This document shows positions 14,040-27,800 of a stretch of 64,000 nucleotides of DNA, piece by piece; within the stretch, counting starts at the first letter, position 1, and the number at the start of each line of letters is the position of its first letter. Made by a program: the position numbers and the translations under genes. The notes beneath the pieces were generated by a model. It saw only the letters and a program-made list of their open reading frames with translations, searched no databases and was not told the DNA's origin. The DNA is from Tetranychus cinnabarinus (Eukaryota; Arthropoda; Arachnida; Trombidiformes; Tetranychidae). The stretch lies in NCBI GenBank assembly GCA_022266195.1, contig WHVY01000003.1, forward strand, positions 3,224,001 to 3,288,000, in the 5' to 3' direction.

Positions 14040-16031
14040 ATGCCAGTAAAAATGAGTAATCGTTTCATTTCACATCGGATTAATCTGTTTGAGCCAGATC
14101 TGTTGTTTTCAATAAATTGTCTATCCTTGAATTCAAAGGAAAACAAGCTTGCTGTTTTACGTCGGAGTTTGCCAAAAGATGATGTATTACAATCAAAATC
14201 ATCAACAGCTAATATTGACTCTCTATTGTCACACAGTGCTATAGAAATATGGCAATCAAGTGTTGATCAGTGTTTAACTCTATCACAGGTAATTTATGAA
14301 GATGAAGACGATCCATGCCTTCTTGAATCTTTAGGATGGTCTTATGATAACCGACTATGGGCTTGTGGATTGAATGGACGCCTTCACAAAGTTGATTTAG
14401 TTAATGGTACGATAAATACAGGGTTTCCTTTGGTTTCTGGAGCTGGTTGGTGTTTACAATTTAATGGAGATAGAACATTGGCGGCGGTTGGAACAGAAAC
14501 TGGTTATATTAATATATTCAATTTTGCTATGGCTGAACAAGAAGTAATGGACTTTGAGTTTGTTAAGACATTGGACCGAGACCAAGCCAGAATTATGTGC
14601 ATTTCTTGGTATGAACCAGATAATGAGGATAAGAAGATAGTCTCAGGATCGGTCGGTGTAATCAAAATTTGGAATTACGAATCTGGATCCTGCTTGAATG
14701 TAATAAAAGCAAGTGCTGCAACCACAATTTTTTGGTGTTTAACCATTATCGATGGTTTTACAATAGTCTCTGGTGACTCTACAGGCAACACTTCATTTTG
14801 GGATGGCAAAAATGCAATTTTAATCAATTCAATACCCTCTCACAAATCTGATGTCTTGTGCCTAACTAAAACACAAAAAAATCTAAAAAATTTAATTTAT
14901 TCGTCTGGGATAGATCCTAGTGTAATTACGTTCAACGTTGATTCTAATGGTAAAGGAGTCCAATCAGCAACATTACATCTCCATAGTCACGATGTTCGAT
15001 CTCTTGTTTTCACCAAAGAATGGCTCATATCAGGAGGATTTGATTGTTATCTTACCCAAGTTTGTGCCTTTCCTCCAAAACAAGTACATCAAGCTCCAGT
15101 TTTAACTAACATGATACATATTCATAAAGATCATATGCTTTTCCAGTATAGTAGATCTTTAGAGCTTTGGGAAATTGGATCAACCACTCCGAACAATAAT
15201 GCCAATAATAATTATCAGAATGAAATTTTGGCCTTAGGTGATGCAAGTCAATTACCATTAACAAAAGAACCTGTCAAAATTGTCAACATATCAACTAAAC
15301 GTTTAATACATCAGTCTAATTTTTCTGGACCATGGATTGTCTATTCTATCCTAGAAAAAGTAAAAGTTTTACATTGTTCTGGTGACACTATTACCAAGGT
15401 TCCACTTCTATGTGACCCTATTTTTGAAGTTATTACTGGCTTACAATTTGTTGATGACAAATATTTACTTCTATCTACTGGACTTAAAATTTACGTCTTC
15501 AAACTTGCAATTTCAGGACTTGTTTTAGTTACACAATTCAAACATAAACATAGAATCGTAAAGATGGCAACTTCTAGTGATTATGTTGCATTATCATTGG
15601 AAAATCGTTCTGTTGTTATAAACAATACAGCTGATTGGTCTCGAGTCATTCGATTCAAAGCAAACTCTATACCTACCTGCTTTACTTTCAACATCCATCA
15701 GAAAGACCATCTTTGGCTTGGTTTTTCTAATCATCTCATCATGAGTTACTCCATTCCCAAAAATGAATTTACAAAATATTCATACAATGAACCAAATCAA
15801 TATCTACCATTAATCGGACTAACATTTCACCCAAATGGTTTCATTGCTTATGATCAAGATCGTTTATATCATTATAATGGTTCTTCTTGGACATCATCAG
15901 ATCGCTACTCTCACTTAGCCAAGGTTGAATACTTGCCTGAAAATCAAGAATTACTTGTGATTGAAGTAACATCAAGTATGATTAAAAGAAAACTTCCAAT
16001 TAGATTTTCAAAGAAAAAATTTGGAACTTAA
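14040..16031 (+). CDS. UTP4: UTP4/cirhin, SSU-processome WD40 protein
   Basis: The protein has 663 aa in one uninterrupted exon. It is the orthologue of yeast Utp4 and human cirhin (CIRH1A, about 686 aa), a nucleolar scaffold of the t-UTP/UTP-A subcomplex that binds nascent pre-rRNA and is needed for 18S rRNA production. What shows this: degenerate WD40 repeats along the whole length, with IEIW near residue 80, GLNGRLHKVDL near 117, GTETGYINIF, GSVGVIKIW, SGDSTGNTSFWD and HSHDVRSLVF / LISGGFDCYL. The C-terminus ends in SKKKFGT, the same KKKFGT end I know from cirhin. The order of blocks also follows cirhin. The start could be the fifth codon (M5, MSNRF) instead, since it has A at -3 where M1 has G; only four residues are affected. 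AATAAA follows two bases after the stop. Identification is by family knowledge, without a database search. Confidence 0.93.
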   Translation: MPVKMSNRFISHRINLFEPDLLFSINCLSLNSKENKLAVLRRSLPKDDVLQSKSSTANIDSLLSHSAIEIWQSSVDQCLTLSQVIYEDEDDPCLLESLGWSYDNRLWACGLNGRLHKVDLVNGTINTGFPLVSGAGWCLQFNGDRTLAAVGTETGYINIFNFAMAEQEVMDFEFVKTLDRDQARIMCISWYEPDNEDKKIVSGSVGVIKIWNYESGSCLNVIKASAATTIFWCLTIIDGFTIVSGDSTGNTSFWDGKNAILINSIPSHKSDVLCLTKTQKNLKNLIYSSGIDPSVITFNVDSNGKGVQSATLHLHSHDVRSLVFTKEWLISGGFDCYLTQVCAFPPKQVHQAPVLTNMIHIHKDHMLFQYSRSLELWEIGSTTPNNNANNNYQNEILALGDASQLPLTKEPVKIVNISTKRLIHQSNFSGPWIVYSILEKVKVLHCSGDTITKVPLLCDPIFEVITGLQFVDDKYLLLSTGLKIYVFKLAISGLVLVTQFKHKHRIVKMATSSDYVALSLENRSVVINNTADWSRVIRFKANSIPTCFTFNIHQKDHLWLGFSNHLIMSYSIPKNEFTKYSYNEPNQYLPLIGLTFHPNGFIAYDQDRLYHYNGSSWTSSDRYSHLAKVEYLPENQELLVIEVTSSMIKRKLPIRFSKKKFGT

Positions 16032-16032
16032 A

Positions 16033-16038
16033 AATAAA
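16033..16038 (+). terminator. Poly(A) signal of UTP4
   Basis: AATAAA begins two bases after the UTP4 stop codon. If it is used, the 3' UTR would be only about 15-30 bases, which is very short; further signals downstream may be used instead. Confidence 0.4.
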
Positions 16039-17807
16039 TATTTTCCTAATGCCAAGATTAAGCCGATACTCAATGTTTTCTTCATTTTTTTCTTGCGACT
16101 ATCGTTATACTGGATACAAAAGAAGTCCTCGACTGGTTTTGATTGATTGACAATCTAATCGTGTAATAATAATACTATCAGAGACAAACCAAGTGATAAT
16201 CACATCATGATTAAACGAAATATTTTCTCAATAGTAAAGCAAACAATTGTTAATCCTTGAAATATTGTCATATTCGCGTAACTAATCTCTTTGCCAGCTA
16301 ATAATGGATCAACACAAAACAATACAATACAACTGATTAACTTGTACGTATCATGACTGGAAAGAAAAGCGTAGAAAATTCAGAGACCTCTCCAAAAACC
16401 AGGATAGCTCAGTTCCTAGATCAGCCACTGAGATGTGACTCTTGGTTGATGTGACAAAAAATTAATATAACTTGGCTCATGAATTAATAAATCAATCGAA
16501 AATATGTTTAAAAAAAAGTTCCTCAACTTTGTAACATTGCGATCGTTAGGTGTAGTGAGTTGATTTATTGACAATCCTTTATGAAATATGATTGCATCTC
16601 TTTCACCACTTTTAATTTTGATCAAGTTTTCCTGGTAGTGAAAATTAATCAACTGGAGATAAAGATGACAGAAATCTTTCAAAAAGGAAAGACTTTAACG
16701 AGATGAAGGAAAGTATACCAATCTTTAATAATGAATGATATTCAATTGAATCCTGTTATGTTACCACGATGATGATTAAAATGATTTGGCATCATTATCT
16801 TCCAAGAAACCTTTTAAAAAGATCTCATTTAGTTGAATTACAAAATATCCAAAGAGGAAATAAACCATTTAAAGTTGATAATCGGAGAAAACCATTTAAC
16901 TCTAATGAATCCATCTAAATGTATTTTTTATCCATATTTGTATTGAAAGGGTCAACACATTATCTCCTTGTTAACAATTTAACTGAAACCAAAGTTTTCC
17001 TTTCAATTCTTTCCATAGTAACAATCTTTTATGACAAATAAGCCATCATCAGCATCAGCATTATCATCGGGAATTGTAAACTATCATCAAGATTCTGTGA
17101 CTATCACCATTGTAGTCTCAAACAAAAACCAAGAAAATGTTAATCAAGCAAGATAATGTATCATTATTATTCTAATCAATTATATAACTTAATAATTTTC
17201 ATACTTGAACACGACAAAAAAAAACAAAGATCGTAAAAAAATGCAATAAAAGATGACAGGAAAAAAAAAGTTGAACAGCATAGGGAAAAGGACGCGAGAC
17301 AATCAACACTATCTTTATAATTAATATTAAGTACGCCTTAATTAAGCCAGTGATGAAAGGAACCTCAGAATGATTACAATTAGTCGATTGATTCACCGAA
17401 ACAAAAAGATTGGAAACTCGATCGAGATAAGATTGGGTAAATAAAGATGTCTCTGGTAATCTTTGCCTGGTTGTCCTTTATCCTTTCAGTATCATATGTT
17501 TATAACTAGTAAAATGTCAACAGAGGGCGATACAAATGATCGTCCTGATCGAGTTGGAATGTTTTTTTCTCGAAAAATGGAGAAAAGAAAGAGAAGAGAG
17601 GAAAGAGGAAGAGAAATTAAGAAGCGCAGGCTAAGAATGGATGAGATGGTGGAGGAGGAGGTTGTGATAGTCAGAAGGATGTTTAACTGATAACCATAGA
17701 GAGAGGAGAGTTGTTACCTTTACATAGAGAGGAGTAAAAAATCAACAACAGTTATTTCCAACAGTAATCAGTATTTTTTTTCCTGGTTAACCCCGAATCC
17801 CTAAACC

Positions 17808-17868
17808 TCTCTCCCTCTCCCTCTCTCTCTCCTCTCCTCTTCTCTCTCTCTCTATCTCTCTCTCTCAC
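17808..17868. repeat. CT microsatellite
   Basis: This is an interrupted run of CT dinucleotides on the plus strand (CTCTCCCTCTCC followed by TCTCTCTC blocks). Confidence 0.8.
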
Positions 17869-18074
17869 TAATCTTTATATCAGTGTTTATCTCTTTCATT
17901 TTCACACAAGTAAACACACTCACTTTCTATGTGTAATACAAATTCAGCAACATTTGACATCAACTGTGATACCCAACACTACAGAACACACATTTTCTGC
18001 TTTTCCCTCTCAACATTCTCATCTTCTCCCATCTGTATATTATGTAAATAACTGTTTCTTCGTCGTCCTTGTCT

Positions 18075-18160
18075 CATCATCATCATCATCCTCACCACCA
18101 TCATCACCATCACGACCAACACCACTACCACCACCGCAATCATCATCATAATCACCATCT
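18075..18160. repeat. CAT/CAC trinucleotide repeat
   Basis: This is an imperfect (CAY)n tract of about 85 bp on the plus strand. It yields a His-rich open frame on + and a Met/Val-rich one on -, neither believable as a gene. Confidence 0.8.
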
Positions 18161-18822
18161 TCTGGATTTTTTCAAATTTCATCATCTATTAACATCTTCG
18201 TCTCGTTCTCATCCCTCAAAACCAACAAAAACCACCAGCTTCATTAACAAGGATCAACAAAATATCTCTATCAACTATTTAAATCATCTTTTCTCAACCA
18301 AATCTCCCTCTCTATATATATTTATGTTTCGTCTCTCATCTTCTAAGTTAATATTCTCATCAATTTTGATCATCTCCTAATGAAAGTACTTAATGAAACA
18401 AAACTGGTTGAACTTGTTACCTAATATTAACCCTGTGCACCAGTTATTAATTCTAGTGATATACAAACCATTGTTATTGTTTTTTTTGTATCACCAACAC
18501 ACATAAATTTATTCTGCTTCTGGTGTTAATTTTATTATGGTTTCAATTCAAAGTTGTCCATAAGCATTCATCTTGAAAGCGCAAAGGAAGAAACAAGGAA
18601 GAGTGATTCTTATCCATGTATCACTCTGCTGTTTTATCATAAAGACAATCCAAGTTATGCATGCATATTTATTTATTTAGATAAAAATTAAATGTCTACA
18701 TACAGAGAGCGTAAAAATTACCTATAAATATAAATGATATAAATCAAGTTAAAGTATATATATATATTATATCTGATATATATTATATACATTTCAAGTG
18801 GAAACCGTTTTAAATCAAAAAA

Positions 18823-21800
18823 ATGACCAAAGCCTTGCAATTTGACTGGCGTCGTTCAGTACCAGAAGCATTAGTCAATGGATGCTATTTTGATATGTGG
18901 GAAGAAGAAAAGGGAGAAATTATCGTTGAAACTGGAGCCTTATTTCGTGTTGACGAGTATGGATTTTTTATTTATTGGAAATCGGAAGGAAAAGAAGGTC
19001 AAGTTTTGGAATTGTGCCAAGTAAATGATATAAGGGAAGGTGGTGTTCCCAAAAATCCGTCTCTCCATTCCGAATTGGCCTCTCGAGTATCTTCACAGTT
19101 TAATTTGGACCAGGTTAGCTTAACCATTTGCTCGGGTACAGACATGGTCAACATTAATTATACCCATGTGGTAACCCCAGATCCAGAAACGGCGTCAAGT
19201 TGGAGAGCAGGATTACGTGCAATTACCAATAATAACAAAGCCAACAATGTGTGTCCAAGAACCTGCCTTCAGAAACATTGGATGAAATTGGGTTTTCTGG
19301 TTGACATTAATGGTAAAATACCGGTTCGCAGTGTATCTAAAACCTTTGCCTCCGGTAAAACCGAGAAATACATTTACCAGTGTATGAGAGAGGTTGGCCT
19401 GCCACACGAAAAGAACGATGTCATCGAACCAAGTGAATGGACTTTTGATAGGTTTTACAAATTGTATCATAAAATTTGTCCCCGTAACGATATTGAGGAA
19501 CTGTTTAACTCCATTACCCAGGGTAAATCGGAATACATTGGTGTTCGTCAGTTGGTTGATTTTCTCAATGAGAGACAACGAGATCCACGACTCAATGAGA
19601 TAATTTACCCGTTATACGATGAAAAACGTGCCCGTGAAATTATATCAACCTATGAACCTGATTCTGTACTTGCAGGAGAGGGTAAAATATCTCAGGATGG
19701 CCTTATACGTTATTTAATGTCCGATGAAAATGCTCCTGTTTTCCTTGACCGATTAGATTTTTATATGGACATGGATCAACCACTTGCTCATTATTATATC
19801 AATTCATCTCACAATACCTATCTAACTGGACGACAGTTTGGTGGTAAATCTTCCGTTGAAATGTATCGACAAGTACTTTTAGCGGGTTGCCGTTGCATTG
19901 AACTTGACTGTTGGGATGGTAAAGGTGAAGACCAAGAACCAATTATAACCCATGGTAAAGCCATGTGTACCGATATCCTCTTCAAAGTAAGTAGACCATT
20001 TAGACCCGTTAACACATCAATCTCGTTTATCATCACCATCAACCAGCAACATCAACATCATTAAATTAGTTTTTACACAATGAAAACCATTGTTTGCTGT
20101 ACAAAGATGATGGGTTAATTAATGTTGTTATTGTTTAAATTGTTATCTTTTCTCTCTTCTCTACTGATTTTAATCAATCTAACCATTTACTTTTATCTAT
20201 CAGTCCATTAACTACTCTATTATCTTTCACTTCTCACTTAATTGTAATCACTAGGAATCATAATGATCACATGTTAACCATATTACATTACATATCTTTG
20301 CATTTGCAAGTTACATTTCCCACCAAAAAGCAATTTCAATCAATTATCACATCCAATCAACGGGCAACAATTTAAATTTATCTTAGCTTCTTAGTTTGTT
20401 GATTAATTCACAGAGTCACAGTGATTTACGATAATTAAACTAATGTTTCCCTGTGTTTCCTTGATTCACAGTCGCCATCTAACGTTGCCAACTAATTAAA
20501 GCAAATGTAACTAGGAAATGATCAACAATCAATTACAAGTTGAAATTAAATTTGATCAACTATTGATAATTGATTGATCCATTACCAAATTACCTGCACA
20601 TTTCAAGATAGCAATTTAAATTAACCAAAACAGCTAAATTACCTTCAACTAATAATAAACCAGCAACAATCTGGGTTAACCTTGCGTGAAATGTTTCGAT
20701 TTTTTCAACAAATGAAATTTTAATGATTTATAATTTGGCCAGAATCGTCGATTACAATAAGTCACCTAAACTAATTAACTTAACTATCTTTAGATTTCCA
20801 CAATTCCAACCCAATTAATGAATGTTGGAAAAAATGTCAATTCCAAACGAAAACATGAAATGAAAAATGAATTATTTTGAATTTCATTTGACTGTTGATT
20901 ATTAATTGTTGATTAAATTGGTAATTTTTTTCAAAAAAATATAATCAATTCAAGTTGAATAAAAATGATAAAGTAACAAATACGTTGAAATAATGAAAAA
21001 AAGCAAAACATGAAAAGTCTGTTGATTCATCATTGAATTGAAAACAAAGTTGATGTTGAGGTTTCTCATCGAAAAATGTATTTCCATTTTTTTGTGAAAT
21101 TTTTTTCTTCTATCATTTCACCTTATTCCATATTTATAATAACATGAACATTTTATCTCCCTTAGCTCATCAACATTACCAACCCTGTCTCATCAGATAC
21201 TTTTTTTCAATTTCATCAACTTATTCAGATTTTGTTTCTTGAAAAACTTTTCTTTTTTTTCTCATAGAAATGAATCAAATTTTAATGACATTTCTTTCAA
21301 CATTCAATGTTTATTTCAGTTTAATGATGATTCCAATGATAATTTGAATTGTAATTTGTTAACCATTGAACATGATTTAATCACCATTCAATCATCTTGT
21401 TGATCATCTTTCATCTTGCCAGTTATCCCATTTCATCCAATCATATTTACATAAACTTTTGTCCTGAATCCATTTAATTGGCTATAATGAGCCTTTCAAT
21501 TAACATTATCCAATTTACATGAACTTGTATGAAACACAATTAACAAGAAGAAGCAAAAAAGGAAAACAAAAACATGAAAAAAATCGGAAAAGTTGATAAT
21601 TATTTCAAACCTTTTTGTATTCATGTTTAACCATGAATCTGGTCAAGTTGGTACAAAACTGTTAACCTTTCAAATCTGGTTAATTTTGACTTGGATTGCT
21701 ATTCATTTTTTGTTTGTTCACAAACCATATTCAGAATTTAATATGATTCTTAACATAAATTTGATTCTTTTCTTCACATCCCATTTCATCCTTTATTTCA

Positions 21801-24800
21801 TTCTCATCCTTTCCTCTTTCCTCTCCATTTATCTTCCATCATTATCGTCATCTCAAGTCTTGTTCCTATCAAATTTTGTTTACATTTGATAGGATAAACT
21901 GAATTGCTTTTGATCCTTATTTTTGCTTTTTTTTCTGGTTCCTCAATTAAACTTCAACTTTATCCTTTGCATCAGTTTTTTACTCTCTCTCCATGTTCAT
22001 GATGAAATCTCTGAATTCCGTGTGAAAAGAAAAGGAAGAGAAGGAAAAAATTGCTTAATTAATCTATCCTAATTGGTAGACCTCCTTGAGAGACTGTTAT
22101 ATAACCAAATGGTTTGCAATTTAATTTCGTGTTCCTTTTTTTCCTCATAATCCGATTTCTGGAATCACTATGATTCTGTGATTTTGGTGATTTAATGAAA
22201 TTGATATTTACTGTTAACAATTGTTAAACATAGGCAACAGTAAAAGCATAACCATGTGAAGAGAAGACCCAAAAAACCAGAAAAAAAACCTAAGTAAATC
22301 AGTGAAGCAAATTGTCATTTCTCCATGTAAACCAAGTCCATGTTAATCAACATGGAATGATAAATTTTCATTACTTGTGTTTACCTCTAAACCATTATCA
22401 TTGTTAATTCAATTGAAGATTATTATTCATTTTCATTCATCATTTCGCCTTCTCTGTCATTTACAGTGTGAGACTCAATTTTCATTTCCGTATTCACAAG
22501 TAAATTATTAACTCTTCACTTTGCACTTGTAATTTTTCATTTTACACTTGAAATGTTCAATAATTTGCTTCTCTCATTTCAACTCATTCACAATACAAAT
22601 CTTTCACTCTCGCTCATCCTTTCTGATTATGATAATGAATGGTAGATATTAAAGAAAAGGTCAATTGTGCTGTTTGCTGTTGTTGTTGTTTTTTCATCTC
22701 AAATTGAATTCTGTGGTCAGTCATGATTATATTCCTTGAACCTTTCATTATCTTCATTATTATTCCGTTTTCCTCTCGGAATTATCTCCATTGTTGTGAC
22801 CATCAGTTTTACCTCTTTGAATCCACAACAACAACAGTACAGTGTACGAATGATAAAAAGGATAAAAAAAGAAGAACTAGTTTTTGGTACAAAAGACTGA
22901 ATAGTAACTCAACACCTTTCAACTCTAATACCTGATTTTGGGTGAAAGGAAAAAATATTCAATTTAGTCGAATTGATCGCCAATGAAGAAATACCTGAAC
23001 TTGGTGAAAAGGGTGAGATAAAAAATTGAAAGAAAAGCAAGAAATGATGAGCATGCTGAACATGAGGAGTATGATAATGATGATGAGCAACAAAAGAGAG
23101 ACGATTGTATTGATGTCAAGGCCATTATCACTACAACTTATGCCCTTTATCATGAGATCTGCTTTGCAGTCTTTTCTCATGATTATCATCTTGTTCATCC
23201 TTTTCACCCAAAGAAAGAAGAAGAAAAAAAAGAGTGAAAAAAATACAGATTAACAGATGAGAAGATTGAATTGAAGCTTGGAGTGAAACTCGCAATGAAA
23301 CTCGGAGTAAAACTCTGAAAATGTTGAAACCTTTTCTTCTCCTTCTTCTGCTCCATTCCAATGGAAATGCTAAAGGTTATACCCAGGTCATCTGGTGAAT
23401 GTAGGTCGCAAATGCTCAGAACATTCATTTCATTTCTTGTTTCTCTTTTTTTTCTCTTCTCACTTTTTCCTCTCTTTTCCTCTCTTTCACCTCTTTTTTG
23501 CCTCCTTTAATGAACACTAATTTTCTGGTTAAACTTGAATCTCGATAGGAATTTGTTCTTGTTTCTTTATTCTGAACGTATCTCTTGTTCATCACCAGAT
23601 CTTGTATTCACCTCTCAACATGCATTTGTGTCTCTCGATGACTTTCATAAATTCACCTCATGATTCCTTACCTTTATCACCATTCTTTATCCATTACTTT
23701 TTATTCTTGACTTCATTTTTGACTATTTTTTCGTTCTCTTCTCATTTCATTGAAAAGATTTTCAAATCAGGGAAAGAGAAGAAGAAGAAAAACAAAACTC
23801 ATGAGAAACACGAGAAAATAAAATTCACCATTTTTCTCTCATTTTTCGATTCCAACTCAATTTCATGATCATCATTCAAATGGTTTAACAAAAAAATCCT
23901 CTCAATAACCATTTCAATTTTTTTGTTTTCAATTCCACTCAATTCATTGAACAATTTCAATAACTTATCCGATCATCTTAATAATTTTGCTCAAATAATT
24001 GTTTTCAAATGTTTCAATTCCATTCATCATTCCATGACAATCAATCTCCTCAACAAATTGTTATCATTTAAATGAATTGCAGCCAGAAATTCATCAATCT
24101 TGAACTCTTTCCATTGACCATTATCTTCATCTTGCATTATATTCCATGTCAGTCCATGTCCATCCCTGTCAAATCATGCAATTCATTTCATTGTTAATGC
24201 TCTTACCTCTCATTCAGTCAATCATAATTTCATGTCCAGAATAAAAAAGAACATTTTGTTGCAAAAAAAAGGTTCATTGATAAATATTAATTTTCATGTC
24301 AAAGGCACATTGTTTTACTGGCCATTGTTTCAGAATTGATTTCCCATGTTAATGAATCTCACATTTTACCCAAAACTCTATCATTGTCCTGTTCATGAGT
24401 TGATAAAAACATGTTATAAATAATAATGATCATGAAAATGCAAGAATAAAAGCAATTCTACAAAAAAAACCTAATTTATGGACATTGAATAATTTCTGAT
24501 AATGAGATTAACCTGAAGTGAAATCAACTTCAATTGTTTTCATCTTTTGAATAAGAAAATTTGAAGAAGCGGAAAATTGAAATTTCATATGAAACAGCTT
24601 ACAATTTACTAATAAATATGATAATAATAATGACAATGGTAATGATGATAAAAATGATAATATTGATTAACCCAGGAAAAAGCAACAAAAGTGAAATGGA
24701 AAGCATTTGATAACTTTTTTTTCTTGCTTTTCATTTTCAATTTCATTTATTATTACAATAAATCAACAATATCAGCAGTAATGATGAAAATGATTGTTTG

Positions 24801-27800
24801 GTTAAAAAAAACAAAATTTCAATTGTACTTCATCAAAGGCAATGATAACAACTTTCAATATTACAATAATACAAATGATACTAATATAAACTTTTTTGTC
24901 TCTTTTTTTCTCTCTTCATTCCTCTTCTCCCATGTAACCATGGATTCATTCATCTTGAAATTGGTGGATCATGATGAACAATCTGGATCATGATGATTTT
25001 TCTCATAGGATGTGATTTATGCCATCCGTGATACAGCTTTCGTTACATCAGAATATCCTATTATACTTTCCTTTGAGAATCATTGTTCGTAAGTTTATTT
25101 TCAATTTTAACGCTTCTTCTTCGCTTTTCAACTTGACTTTGGATAATTAATTTCCATGAAAATCAAATTATCCAATGAATTTTTCAACAAATTTTTATCT
25201 TCTTTTTCGTACCAAACTAAACTTTCTCAAAACTCATTCCATTGACCAAAAAGTTAATGTTTCTTTATCGTAAAAAAATAAACCTTCTGTTGACCCAATT
25301 TTAAATTCTGCAGATTAGTCACTTTAAATGTTCGAAAATTGAGTTTTCCATTTTTTGGTGCCTCATGAATTTCAGGGAAACTCTTTTTATCAAAATCATA
25401 AGCGATATTCCAAGCAATTTATAGTCAGATCAATGATCATTTGAGTCAGCTGAAATATTCTCAGTCAATAATTTGAGTTATCAAAATTTCTCAGTTGAAT
25501 CAAACTGACTCTTAATGAAAATCTGATGAACCTGAATATTTTCTTCGACAATGAAATAGAATTCGACAGAATTTTCGAATTTCTTTATCAATTCTTTTGA
25601 TGCATTTTCTGATTTGCTAATCGATGTGAACTATCAAAATGTATCTGTTCATTTCTGATTATTTTGACTTTTTGAATCTGAAAATTCTTTACATCAACAC
25701 TAGATGAAAATTTTAATTTCCTTGAAATTCGTATTCATGGAACTTTTGCATTCAATTTTTTTCCTGTTTTCACCCTTCAATTGCAATTGATTAGTTTTAC
25801 AATGTTGATTTGGGTGAAATTAGTTTGTCGAAGGTTCTGTTGACAGTATTGATGAAATTGTTTCTTACCGTCCAATGTTTGCTTAACTCAACAAGATTAT
25901 TCTTGTGCTTACCTGAGTAAATGATTAATGTTTCAGCTTGTTATTAATATTTGACCCTTTGATCTTATCTTATTGACATTTGCTATCTAATCATATTTAC
26001 CGCCAATCATATTGAATTAATTGGTGCAATTTTGTGAAGCAAAAGGAGAAAACATTAATCAGTTCAGCAGCTTTTTTCCTTCAATTGAAATTAAACGTTA
26101 ATTGTATCTTGTTGCAAGATTAATTGCATTGATTAACCTTAAGAGGTAAAATTAAAAGTATAAATTTCAATCAATCCATTGACAAACTCGTGAACATTCA
26201 ATGGATTGGAAAATTTCCTTTCAGGTAAAAAAGATGTTCGAGTCAACAAATGATGAAACATTACAATCATGAGCAATTTGTGACAATTGAGATTTTCAGT
26301 TGATTCGCTTTTCATTTCAATCTCTTGATTAACTTGCAATTGAAAATGAGGTAAAAAAACAATGAACAAATGATGAATAAAATTTCATTATCCAGTCATG
26401 AAGGAAAGCAAAAAGCTGAATACATTTGACATTTTTGTTTCACTTGAATGCAGTCTGTTCAAGTTGCCTTTTTTCAAAGTTTCATATTTTTCCACTTCTC
26501 ATCTTATGCACAATTTATTCAAACTCACTCCATGTCTTCACTCCCAGTTTAAGTTTGATTGTTTAACAATCAAACAGTAAAGTTGACGATACACAAAAAA
26601 AAGAGTCTTGAAAATGTAAACTTTTTTTTCGTTGCAACTTGAATTTAAACTCAAATTCCTTTTTGTCACTTTTTGCAAGCTTTAGGTTACTGTTAGTTTA
26701 TCATGAACCATGTTTTTGTCGGTTTTCCTTGATCTTCATCCTTTTCCTCATTTCACCTTTTCTTGTTTTCCACTTTTCTCTTACAAAATCTGGTTTTCTG
26801 TTGTTTCTCCTTTTTCGCTGTTTTCTTGTTCCCATAAACCATTATCATTATTGAACACCATTGAAGGTTAACTTGTATTTATAAATATAAATATATCCTC
26901 ATAATATGTATATATTTATATATTTACCGAGTTTTTATCAGACTTCGATTTTCGATTTATCGACTCGTCTTTCTTTTCCTCTTTTATCCAAAGATATTGT
27001 TCATATTAGACTTTCCTTGTAACTGTTAAAGGGTTGTAATTCAATAATAACGAGGTTTGTCATATTAGCAGAATGGGCACAATTTAGTCTCTTTCACTTG
27101 AATTGTTCAGCTTGAATACATTTGATCATCTAAATTATATGTTGCACTGAACATTGAAATCGTATTGAAACGTAACTGAACTCGGCTTTACTCTGACTCA
27201 AGTTCATGTCTTTACCTTTTTAATATTTACTCTTAACCTTTTCCTTTTCACAGAAAAAAGCAACAATATAAGTTAGCCAAGTACTGTGATGAAATCTTAG
27301 GCGATCTCCTGCTTAAAGAACATTTAGTTACACATCCGGTAAGAATTTGTTACAATTTCCGATTCATTTTTCAGGTCAATCATGGTGATAATGATGACTT
27401 TTAACCTTTTTTTCTTTCCATTCTTTTTGCTGATAACATGAAAATTTAAATAACAATCAATGCACAGCTTGATCCAAATGTACCTTTGCCAAGTCCAAAT
27501 GATCTCAAGAGGAAAATTTTGATAAAAAACAAACGACTCAAACCTGAAATGGAGAAAAGTGAGTTTTCGATTGACTTTTCATTCCAATGCTCATGTCCAT
27601 CATAGAACCCTTTGAACCACTTTCGATGGTTGACATTATCGTCCTCCCCATCCTTTCCTCTTCATTAACCTTAATTGATCCAATCTTTACCTTTGCTAAT
27701 ATTTTTCTCATCTTTAACTTTCTTTCCTTTGACTTTTATCTCGATTCTTCTGTTTTCCAGTTGAACTTGAGTTGTGGAAGAAGGGTCAACTCCAGGCGGA

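Larger units (their letters stand above)
16039..18822. other. Spacer between UTP4 and the PLC gene, rich in simple repeats
   Basis: I see no gene. It holds a CT-rich microsatellite (about 17808-17868), a CAT/CAC trinucleotide tract (about 18075-18160) whose translation is an artefactual poly-His frame, and a TA-rich run just before the PLC start (about 18757-18790). The last kilobase is the likely place for the PLC promoter and 5' UTR exons. Confidence 0.55.

Noticed and set aside
18069..18380. His-rich open frame of about 103 codons
   Set aside because: It is the translation of the CAT/CAC repeat, starts at a non-ATG codon and has no domain beyond the repeat.
19987..20064. Extension of PLC exon 1 into intron sequence (SRPFRPVN... 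to a stop)
   Set aside because: The GTAAGTAG donor at 19987 and the perfect continuation of the X domain in the exon at 25009 show this is intron read-through.
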